Under the pieces are notes generated by a model that did not search any database, had not been told where the DNA came from, and saw only the letters and a list, made by a program, of their open reading frames with translations. The translations under genes were made by a program, and so were the position numbers. Below, piece by piece: positions 7,931 through 14,475 of a stretch of 16,380 nt of DNA (its first letter is position 1; every line of letters begins with the position of its first letter). This DNA is from Gorillibacterium sp. (GTDB lineage: Bacteria; Bacillota; Bacilli; Paenibacillales; NBRC-103111), in the NCBI GenBank assembly GCA_014380705.1, contig JACMJI010000046.1:1-16380 (forward strand), in the 5' to 3' direction.

Positions 7931-8812
7931 ATGTTCCATTATCATACGTTAAGCTCTAAAATCTTTGATTGGTGCCTGTATCTTATCCTCATATTCGTAT
8001 GTATATTGACCTTGTTTCCAATATTGCATACGATTGCGGTTTCCTTAAGTAATCCAGCCATAGCGAGCTCTGGTGCTATTGTTGTTTTTCCTAAGGGTTT
8101 TACACTTAATGCTTATGTGCATGTTATAGCTGACAAACAATTTATGAAGTCACTTACCATCACAGTCGTAAGAATGGTTGTTACTTTAGTGCTCAGCAGT
8201 GTTATTACCTATTTGGCAGCCTTTCCTTTTTCCCGAGAAACGAAAGAGTTCAAGATGCGCAATATTTATTTGTGGGGGATTCTGATCATCGGTAGCTTTA
8301 ATGGTGGGATTATCCCCGGTTACATGAACGCCAGGATGCTTGGTCTCTACGATAACTTCTGGGTGTTGGTGCTTCCCTACTTGTTTAGTTTTGGAAATGT
8401 TCTCTTGGTATTCAACTTTTGGCGAAACCTGCCCAAGGAGATGGATGACTGTTCTAATATAGATGGAGCCGGACCATGGACCAAATTATTCTATATTTAT
8501 TTACCACTATCTATACCTGTTCTTGCCACAATATCATTATTTACAATCGTGTCAACATGGAATGAGTATACCCAAGGTATGATTTATATCAATAACCGTA
8601 ATTTAATTCCGCTACAAACTTATCTTCAGGAGATTGTTATTACGATTGATCCCGTTAAAGCTGCCGATGCTGGCAGCCTGTTAAGCAGCGTTTCGAACCA
8701 AACGTTAGCTTCAGCGAAGATTGCATTGACGATGCTGCCGATTCTCGTTATTTTCCCGATGCTTCAGCGGTTTTTTATTCATGGGATAACGCTGGGTTCA
8801 GTTAAAGAATAG
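7931..8812 (+). CDS. CUT1 ABC transporter permease (YtcP/LplC type)
   Basis: This 293-residue inner-membrane protein is the second channel subunit. It has about six hydrophobic spans, the first at about 15-38. The EAA loop is present but altered at its start: the sequence KEMDDCSNIDGAGPWTKLF (169-187) has MDD where EEA or EAA is usual, while the core IDGA and the following LP are kept. The ribosome binding site AAAGGA (7918-7923) is seven bases from the ATG. The C-terminus ends in GITLGSVKE, typical for this subfamily. The gene is the last of the transporter unit, and a strong terminator follows after about 40 bp. Confidence 0.93.
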   Translation: MFHYHTLSSKIFDWCLYLILIFVCILTLFPILHTIAVSLSNPAIASSGAIVVFPKGFTLNAYVHVIADKQFMKSLTITVVRMVVTLVLSSVITYLAAFPFSRETKEFKMRNIYLWGILIIGSFNGGIIPGYMNARMLGLYDNFWVLVLPYLFSFGNVLLVFNFWRNLPKEMDDCSNIDGAGPWTKLFYIYLPLSIPVLATISLFTIVSTWNEYTQGMIYINNRNLIPLQTYLQEIVITIDPVKAADAGSLLSSVSNQTLASAKIALTMLPILVIFPMLQRFFIHGITLGSVKE

Positions 8813-8850
8813 TCTCTTTACACACTAGATGTATCTTCTTTAATGAAATG

Positions 8851-8896
8851 CGCAAAAAACTGTAGGCACTTTCATAAGTGCTTGCGGTTTTTTGTG
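8851..8896. terminator. Strong terminator closing the transporter operon
   Basis: An 18-bp stem (8854-8871 with 8876-8893, three G-T pairs) closes a TCAT loop, and flanking bases can extend it to 8851-8896. One arm is A-rich and the other T-rich, so it could work in both directions. It cleanly separates the importer genes from the enzyme genes. Confidence 0.9.
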
Positions 8897-8910
8897 TAGA
8901 AAAATACTTA

Positions 8911-8936
8911 AAGTAACTCGATCAAGTAACTCGATA
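8911..8936 (+). repeat. 13-bp tandem direct repeat upstream of the enzyme genes
   Basis: AAGTAACTCGAT occurs at 8911-8922 and at 8924-8935, a 13-bp unit repeated head to tail with only its last base differing (C, then A). It ends three bases before a candidate -35 box at 8939. The placement suggests a regulator-binding site, or a slipped duplication; the sequence matches no operator I know. Confidence 0.6.
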
Positions 8937-8938
8937 GA

Positions 8939-8967
8939 TTGCTTAAAGAAGAAGTTTCAGATACACT
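8939..8967 (+). promoter_or_regulatory. Candidate promoter for the glycoside hydrolase genes
   Basis: TTGCTT (8939-8944) and TACACT (8962-8967) are 17 bp apart. Both boxes are weak (3 and 4 of 6 consensus bases), as expected for an activator-dependent promoter. The terminator upstream implies that a promoter must exist between 8897 and 9103. The leader (8968-9103) can form two short hairpins (AATAC/GTATT around 8987-9009, and GTCA/TGAC at 9027-9040) but resembles no known riboswitch. Confidence 0.3.
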
Positions 8968-9103
8968 CGCAAGCAAGCGTCATCGGAATACTAGGCGAAA
9001 CCGTGTATTGCTCTTCTGATGGTGGGGTCAACTAAATGACAAAGGTGCTCGCTTTGAAATGGTCTCTAAAAAATCCATTAAACTGAAGGAGTATGGAATA
9101 AAA

Positions 9104-10636
9104 ATGCAATATCATAATCCGGTTTTGCCCGGCTTCTATCCAGATCCTAGCATTTGTAGAGTAGCACAGGACTATTATATGGTGACATCTACCTTCGAAT
9201 ATTGGCCCGGGGTACCCGTGTTCCACAGCAAGGATTTAATACATTGGGAGCAGATTGGACATTGCTTAACCAGGAAGAGCCAGCTTGCGTTCGATGATTT
9301 GTATGGGCCCCATGGCATTTTTGCCCCGACCATTCGTTATGACAAAGGCACTTTTTATATGATCACCACCGATGTACGGGGAATAGGTCATTTCTATGTC
9401 TATACTGATGATCCCGCAGGCGAATGGTCGGATCCAGTAAGGGTGCAGGGCAGCGGTTTTGATCCTGATCTTTTCTTTGACGATGACGGCAAGGTGTATT
9501 TTTCCTATCACCCCGACGAAGGAACGATACGGCAAAGTGAGATCGATATTAGTACTGGTTCTCTAATTGGCGATGAACACTGCATATGGTCGGGCTTTGA
9601 GGATAAGCTGTGTGAAGCCCCTCATATCTACAAAATCAATGGGTTATACTATTTGATTGCAGCAGAAGGCGAAACCTACCACGGGCACATGGTAGTCGCT
9701 GCACGCAGTGAAACCCCAATGGGTCCCTTCATCAGCTGTCCCCATAATCCGATTCTTACCCATCGCAGCTTAGGGTGGGCTCCCATACAATCCGTTGGCC
9801 ATGGAGATCTTGTGCAGGATCATGAAGGGCAATGGTGGATCGTGTTTCTAGGGGTAAGGCGTGTTGGTTGGGGCAATCATCATTTGGGTAGAGAAACCTT
9901 CCTAGCTCCTGTCACTTGGACGGAGGATGACTGGCCGATCGTAAATGAAGGCAATCCGGTCATGCCACGAATGGAGGTCAATCGAACACATTTACTAGAC
10001 CCCTTAGCAAAATACCCTATCCGTGATGATTTTGATAATAATCGTCTATCTTTGTGCTGGAATTTCAGAAGACAGGAGTGGGAGGAGCTCTGGTCCTTAT
10101 CGGCAAAACCCGGTTGGTTGATGCTGAAGGGCTTGTCTGCTAACCTGAGGGATGTTAATCACCACAGCTTCGTTGGAAGACGACAGCAGCATATGCATTT
10201 TAGAGCCTCGACCTTATTGGAATTTCATCCTCAGCATGAAGGAGAAGAGGCAGGCTTAACGGTATTCATGAACGAGCAATTTCATTATACGCTGGGTGTT
10301 ATTCGCGACCAAGCTGGAAGGGTAATTGTCCTCAGTAAACAGGTAGGGGACCTTTCTCACTCTATTCGTTTTCCTATCAAATCAGAGGGGAATGTACGGC
10401 TTGAGTTAAAAGGTGATCCTACTCGATATACGTTCGGCTTTAGGATCGAAAATGATCCATACGTACAGTTGGGGAGCGGAGAAACTAGATTGCTGTGTCA
10501 GGAGATCGCAGGCGGCTTCACAGGAATATATTTGGCCATGTATGCAACGGGTAACGGGCGACTGAGCAATGAGCAAGCTTTCTTCGATTGGTTTGATTAT
10601 GAACCGCTGGATGATGTAGACTCGGGAGAAGAATAA
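9104..10636 (+). CDS. Glycoside hydrolase family 43 (beta-xylosidase / alpha-L-arabinofuranosidase type)
   Basis: This 510-residue enzyme has an N-terminal five-bladed propeller (about 1-300) and a C-terminal concanavalin-like sandwich (about 305-500), the layout of GH43 beta-xylosidases and arabinofuranosidases. The three catalytic acids are in place: D14 in PGFYPDPS, D120 in GFDPDLFFDDDG and E171 in CEAPHIYK. No signal peptide is present, so it acts on imported oligosaccharides in the cytoplasm, removing xylose or arabinose from non-reducing ends. The ATG at 9104 fits the family start (MQYHNPVLPGFYPDPS) and has GGAG 12 bases upstream, a slightly long spacing; a start at 9059 would add 15 residues with no support. 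It heads the enzyme unit, followed by the GH28-like gene. Its 3' end (10585-10619) recurs almost exactly at 14329-14363. Confidence 0.9.
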   Translation: MQYHNPVLPGFYPDPSICRVAQDYYMVTSTFEYWPGVPVFHSKDLIHWEQIGHCLTRKSQLAFDDLYGPHGIFAPTIRYDKGTFYMITTDVRGIGHFYVYTDDPAGEWSDPVRVQGSGFDPDLFFDDDGKVYFSYHPDEGTIRQSEIDISTGSLIGDEHCIWSGFEDKLCEAPHIYKINGLYYLIAAEGETYHGHMVVAARSETPMGPFISCPHNPILTHRSLGWAPIQSVGHGDLVQDHEGQWWIVFLGVRRVGWGNHHLGRETFLAPVTWTEDDWPIVNEGNPVMPRMEVNRTHLLDPLAKYPIRDDFDNNRLSLCWNFRRQEWEELWSLSAKPGWLMLKGLSANLRDVNHHSFVGRRQQHMHFRASTLLEFHPQHEGEEAGLTVFMNEQFHYTLGVIRDQAGRVIVLSKQVGDLSHSIRFPIKSEGNVRLELKGDPTRYTFGFRIENDPYVQLGSGETRLLCQEIAGGFTGIYLAMYATGNGRLSNEQAFFDWFDYEPLDDVDSGEE

Positions 10637-10705
10637 GGGATTTGATACTTTTTTATGTAACATAGACTGGGATAGGTCCTTCAAATATGACGCTGGGAGG
10701 CGCTG

Positions 10706-12001
10706 ATTATCATACATCCTTTAAATGAAATTCGCTGTTCTAGCGACTATAAGGTCAAAATTAATGGAAAAGATATATTTGTTTACCAATGTGAGGTAGC
10801 TAGCTATGCCATATCCTCAGATGAAGGTCAGCTTGAGGTAGAAATAGAGGCTCTTTATTCCTTTTCTACAGTGAAGGTTCGGCCGTTAAACGCTGGCATT
10901 CAGCCAAGAGCTGAGGAGAGTAGGGTGCGTTTCGAAGTAACGGCCCCCCTGAAAATGAGTATTGAATTTGATAATGATATTCGTAAACCGCTTTTTCTAC
11001 TTATCAATCCGGTAGAATCGTCGGCCATTCCCGATCGAAATGATCCTGCCGTCCGATATTATGCAGCCGGTCAGGTCTACCATGAGGGTAAAATTGAACT
11101 TCGCTCAAATGAAACCATATATATCGAAGAAGGTGCTATTGTTTACGGAGTGATTGAGTCGGAGAATTCCGATAACATTACAATTAGAGGCCGCGGTATT
11201 CTAAATGGAAGTACATGGTCTCGCGAGGGAGAGATGAGAGAACAACGGTTCATCCGTCTGACCAATTGCTGGAATGTAAGGATAGAAGGTATAACGCTTG
11301 TAGATGGACCCTGTTGGCATCTCGTTCCAGTCGGTTGTGCGAATGTACGGATTGATAATCTGAACATTATTACTTTTGTAGGTGGCGGAGACGGGATTGA
11401 TATTGTTGGGTGTCAGGATGTAGTCGTTCGCAATTGCTTTATTCGTTCAAAAGATGATTGTGTTGCGATCAAGACTTATAATGGTTCTGAGGCAAGCAGT
11501 CGCAACGTAAGAAATATCCTCATCACCGGCTGCGTTTTCTGGAATGCAGAGTGGGGAAACGCGTTTGAAATCGGTTACGAAACAACATGCGAGGAAATAA
11601 CGAATATTTGGTTAGAGGATACGGACATCATCCGTTGTGAATTTGAAGGTTATCAATCAGGAGGGACATTCACCATTCATAACGGAGATAGGGCTTTGAT
11701 CCATGACGTTTGTTATGAGAATATCCGCGTGGAAGATTCCAGAGAAAAATTGATTGATATTAAAGTGCTTCATGCCCAATATTCACATGACGAACATAGG
11801 GGCCAAGTGCGAGATATTTATTTCAAAGACATTCATGTGGTGGACGGTCCATTTCCTGTTTCCATCATTCGAGGATTTGACGGCGAACATATGATTGATA
11901 ATGTAACCGTAGAGAATTTAACTGTATACGGGAAAAAAATATCAAATGCAAACGAAGCGAAAATGGTTGTAGAATTGTCGAGAAATATTGTTTTTATTTA
12001 A
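10706..12001 (+). CDS. GH28-like right-handed beta-helix glycosidase with an atypical start codon
   Basis: This protein of about 431 residues has an N-terminal beta-rich domain (about 1-105) and a right-handed beta-helix (about 125-410) of the polygalacturonase (GH28) clan. The catalytic Asp cluster is visible: GGDGID (D229, D232) and KDDC (D250, D251). The canonical His motif (GHG) is replaced by WGNAFEIG, and RIK by DIK, so it is probably not a classical polygalacturonase. No signal peptide is present. The frame is open from 10691, and GGGAGG (10695-10700) sits just before ATT (10706) and ATC (10709), with no ATG, GTG or TTG in range. The first standard start in frame, GTG at 10871, has no ribosome binding site and would remove 55 residues of the N-terminal domain. 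I therefore place the start at ATT 10706, with ATC or ATA as alternatives. A mutated ATG is possible. Confidence 0.75.
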   Translation: MIIHPLNEIRCSSDYKVKINGKDIFVYQCEVASYAISSDEGQLEVEIEALYSFSTVKVRPLNAGIQPRAEESRVRFEVTAPLKMSIEFDNDIRKPLFLLINPVESSAIPDRNDPAVRYYAAGQVYHEGKIELRSNETIYIEEGAIVYGVIESENSDNITIRGRGILNGSTWSREGEMREQRFIRLTNCWNVRIEGITLVDGPCWHLVPVGCANVRIDNLNIITFVGGGDGIDIVGCQDVVVRNCFIRSKDDCVAIKTYNGSEASSRNVRNILITGCVFWNAEWGNAFEIGYETTCEEITNIWLEDTDIIRCEFEGYQSGGTFTIHNGDRALIHDVCYENIRVEDSREKLIDIKVLHAQYSHDEHRGQVRDIYFKDIHVVDGPFPVSIIRGFDGEHMIDNVTVENLTVYGKKISNANEAKMVVELSRNIVFI

Positions 12002-12033
12002 ATAAGTTCCATATGAGAAAAGGAGTGACTTTA

Positions 12034-14229
12034 ATGAATGGATATACATGGCACCGCTCTTCGGTTGGCGGTGGCGGATTTATTCCCGGGTTATTGCAGA
12101 GCCCTGCTCAAACGGAGGTAATGTTCGCGCGTTGTGATGTAGCGGGTGTATTCCGCAGTGATAATCGGGGAAAAAGCTTTTACCCTGTCAATAACGGAAT
12201 GTTAGAATCCTCACACCACAGCGTGGAAAGTTTTGCGATAAGTCCTCATGATGTGAATATTCTGTTTCGCTGCTCGGGTGAGGCAAGAAATAACCGCTCC
12301 TTCGGTTTTATTCATAAAAGTAACGATGGTGGACAAAGCTGGAGATTGGTCACGGATGCACCCGACTATATTGGAAACGGTGATGCTCGCAGTATGGGCG
12401 AGATGATCCAAGTGAGCCCTTTCGATCCTAGTTATGTTGTGGCGGGAAGTCTATCCAAAGGGATTTATGTTAGCCTTGACGCTGGTGAAACCTGGCGTTG
12501 TTCCGGGCTAAAGGGTGAGCCGATAAAAGCAGTGCTCTTTCACCCTTCTCAGCCTGAAGTTGTGTATGCAGGTACGTTGATGAACATTCCGCATGTAGAA
12601 TATTTATACCCCAATGGGTATGAAAGACCTGCGGTGGGGCGATTATACCGTTCCTCGAACAAAGGGGTAACGTGGGAGCTTCTCTGCGAAAGCGAAAGTC
12701 TGGAATTTATGGAGATGGTGTTTGCTGGTGAGGATGCTTCTACGTTAGTTGTCGCAAGCGGGAAGCTCGGGATCCACCGAAGTGAGGATGGAGGGAGAAC
12801 ATTCCAACAGTCAGACAACGGACTTCCAAAGCCAGGTTTTTACAATAACCTATCCGTAAGTCGTCTAGATCGCAACTGTCTTTATACAGCAGTAGACACA
12901 GGACCTGGCGCCGATCACATACCGATAGTACCCTTATACAGCTCACAGGATGGTGGTAAGACCTGGAAGCTTATTAAGGATTACCAGCCCCGGGACTTTA
13001 CGGATTATCCGTATCCTGACGGTGACATTCGGGCAATTGGTTGGGCGGTCTCTTGTTTCATCCCAGATCTTGAAATTCATGGAAGGCTCTATATGAGTAA
13101 CTGGTTTGGCGTTTCAGTAAGCGAGGATAGCGGGCAATCCTGGAGCGGCAATAATTATGAAGGTATTGAGAATATCTGCTTGGAGAGTATTGTTAGTGAT
13201 CCAATAGATCCTTCCGTCTTCTATTTCTCATCTGCGGATAAACAGCTCCATATGTCCCGTAATGATGGTGCCAGCTATAGCTCCTACCCTTATGTGAACC
13301 GCCCGAATAACTATTATTGCAGCACCGCGATGGCTCCTTCCAGACACCGTAAAGGTGCAGTACTGTACGGGGTGACCAATAATCAAACCAGGAATAGTGC
13401 CTTATATCTAACATTAGATTATGGGAAGTCAGTTGAGGTGCTTATCGAATGGCCCCAAGGTTTGTTTGTGCAGGCATTGAGGGAGGACCCATTTGTGCCG
13501 GGGGCTTTCTATGCTTACTTGGATGGTGAGCTGGATGCGGGTGCCGGACTTTACCGTACGGAGGATTGGGGTACAGAATGGACAAAGCTGCCGTTTGAAT
13601 GGGCTAATTATATGAAGACGATCCCTCATCAACAGCATTGGGTTGAGTCAGAGCTTCTCTCGGTTGTCTTCTATCAGAATAAGAATGTTTGCGGCACGAA
13701 TCAACTCCTAGACGTCCCCTCGAATACAGAGGGCAAAGTTTATCTTGGAGAATGGACAGAAGGGGTATTTCGGAGTGACGACAGTGGGCAAAATTGGAGA
13801 TCAATTCGCGGCAATCTCCCCTTTGGCCAACATCCGGCATCCGTTCTTGTCTGTATAGCTTCTGATGAGAAAAGGCCTGGAATGGTTTATGCCGGATTTA
13901 TCCGAGAGGGGCTATGGAGAAGTCATGACGATGGAGGGCATTGGGAAAAGGTATACCCTAAGGATAACAGCCTGTATAACGCCAGCTCCATCGCGATAGG
14001 TGGTGTAACAGGGGATGAGCTTTATATAGCCTGTGAACCGATGGACTGGAGTAAATGTCCCTCTTCCGTCATCGTTAGCCGTGATCTGGGAAAAACATGG
14101 CTGGAGGTATTTGATCCAACGATGGGAGCCGTTCGTTGGAAAGGGATTGCAGTCAACAAGCAGACAGGAACCATTCAAGCAATTAGCTGTGGAAATGGCG
14201 CCCTTCATGCAAAGCCGGTTTCAGTATAA
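12034..14229 (+). CDS. GH74-like Asp-box (BNR) beta-propeller protein, cytoplasmic
   Basis: This 731-residue protein consists of tandem beta-propeller blades with at least ten Asp-box motifs (S-x-D-x-G-x-[TS]-W), for example near residues 96, 147, 250, 304, 363, 581, 630 and 682. The N-terminus (WHRSSVGGGGFIPGLL, then FARCDVAGVFRSD) matches the opening of GH74 xyloglucanases, and D35 in RCDVAG corresponds to the conserved catalytic Asp there. The second catalytic Asp cannot be placed with confidence. Unlike secreted GH74 xyloglucanases, it has no signal peptide and no binding module, so it probably acts on short imported oligosaccharides or on another linkage. The ATG at 12034 has AAGGAG eight bases upstream; the ATG at 12013 precedes this site and is rejected. 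It follows the GH28-like gene after 32 bp and ends at a terminator. A sialidase-type or non-catalytic propeller remains possible. Confidence 0.75.
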   Translation: MNGYTWHRSSVGGGGFIPGLLQSPAQTEVMFARCDVAGVFRSDNRGKSFYPVNNGMLESSHHSVESFAISPHDVNILFRCSGEARNNRSFGFIHKSNDGGQSWRLVTDAPDYIGNGDARSMGEMIQVSPFDPSYVVAGSLSKGIYVSLDAGETWRCSGLKGEPIKAVLFHPSQPEVVYAGTLMNIPHVEYLYPNGYERPAVGRLYRSSNKGVTWELLCESESLEFMEMVFAGEDASTLVVASGKLGIHRSEDGGRTFQQSDNGLPKPGFYNNLSVSRLDRNCLYTAVDTGPGADHIPIVPLYSSQDGGKTWKLIKDYQPRDFTDYPYPDGDIRAIGWAVSCFIPDLEIHGRLYMSNWFGVSVSEDSGQSWSGNNYEGIENICLESIVSDPIDPSVFYFSSADKQLHMSRNDGASYSSYPYVNRPNNYYCSTAMAPSRHRKGAVLYGVTNNQTRNSALYLTLDYGKSVEVLIEWPQGLFVQALREDPFVPGAFYAYLDGELDAGAGLYRTEDWGTEWTKLPFEWANYMKTIPHQQHWVESELLSVVFYQNKNVCGTNQLLDVPSNTEGKVYLGEWTEGVFRSDDSGQNWRSIRGNLPFGQHPASVLVCIASDEKRPGMVYAGFIREGLWRSHDDGGHWEKVYPKDNSLYNASSIAIGGVTGDELYIACEPMDWSKCPSSVIVSRDLGKTWLEVFDPTMGAVRWKGIAVNKQTGTIQAISCGNGALHAKPVSV

Positions 14230-14263
14230 AACCAGATGAATGATGCTTGAACCAAGCCCAAGG

Positions 14264-14326
14264 AAAGCCAAGAACATAACCAGGAAGCAAATAATCTTCC
14301 ATAGTTATGTCCTTGCTTTTTGTTGT
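14264..14326 (+). terminator. Rho-independent terminator after the GH74-like gene
   Basis: A long imperfect stem pairs AAAGC, AAG, ACATAAC and GGAAG on the left (14264-14285) with CTTCC, GTTATGT, CTTGC and TTT on the right (14296-14319), with a few bulges and one mismatch. It encloses a loop of about ten bases and is followed by a T-rich run (CTTTTTGTTGTT). It lies about 35 bases after the stop codon. If it is efficient, the GH78 gene needs its own promoter, and I cannot identify one. Confidence 0.65.
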
Positions 14327-14328
14327 TA

Positions 14329-14374
14329 CGATTGGTTTGATTATGAACCACTGGATGATGTGGGCCAACAATAA
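14329..14374 (+). pseudogene. Remnant: 3' end of a second GH43 gene
   Basis: Positions 14329-14363 match 10585-10619, the 3' end of the intact GH43 gene, at 33 of 35 bases. In the matching frame they encode DWFDYEPLDDVGQQ followed by TAA (14372-14374), against DWFDYEPLDDV plus five residues in the intact gene. The last residues before the stop differ, so this looks like the end of a diverged second copy rather than a fresh duplicate. Nothing convincing of the gene body survives upstream, where the terminator hairpin lies. Confidence 0.8.
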
Positions 14375-14394
14375 TAAATAAACACAGGCTTGAT

Positions 14395-14460
14395 AAGGAA
14401 AACAATGCAAATAAAGCGAAAATAGTGGTAGAATTGGTCGAGAAAATACTGTTCTTATAA
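14395..14460 (+). pseudogene. Remnant: 3' end of a second GH28-like gene
   Basis: Positions 14404-14457 align with 11945-11996, the 3' end of the intact GH28-like gene, at about 85% identity with two single-base insertions. In frame they encode NNANKAKIVVELVEKILFL and then TAA (14458-14460), against SNANEAKMVVELSRNIVFI and stop in the intact gene. Only about 30 bases separate this piece from the GH43 remnant, whereas the intact tails are about 1.3 kb apart. The body of this second copy has therefore been deleted. Its stop lies 15 bases before the GH78 start codon, an ordinary operon spacing. Confidence 0.8.
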
Positions 14461-14475
14461 GCGAGGGTGATGGAT

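Noticed and set aside
8871..8879. TTCATAAGT resembling the TCATAAGAGA repeat upstream of the kinase
   Set aside because: It is part of the loop and stem of the transporter terminator, is a partial match only and is not repeated at 21 bp.
8981..9040. Possible structured leader (riboswitch) upstream of the GH43 gene
   Set aside because: The hairpins are only 4-5 bp long and match no riboswitch or T-box signature I know.
10687..10728. Short ATG frame (13 codons) overlapping the GH28-like start
   Set aside because: It ends after 13 codons in another frame and its ATG lies upstream of the ribosome binding site. It cannot supply the start of the enzyme without a frameshift.
14434..14461. Promoter-like TTGGTC - 16 bp - TATAAG just before the GH78 gene
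   Set aside because: Transcription would begin near 14468, removing the ribosome binding site at 14463-14468. The -10 match coincides with the remnant's stop codon, so it is probably chance.
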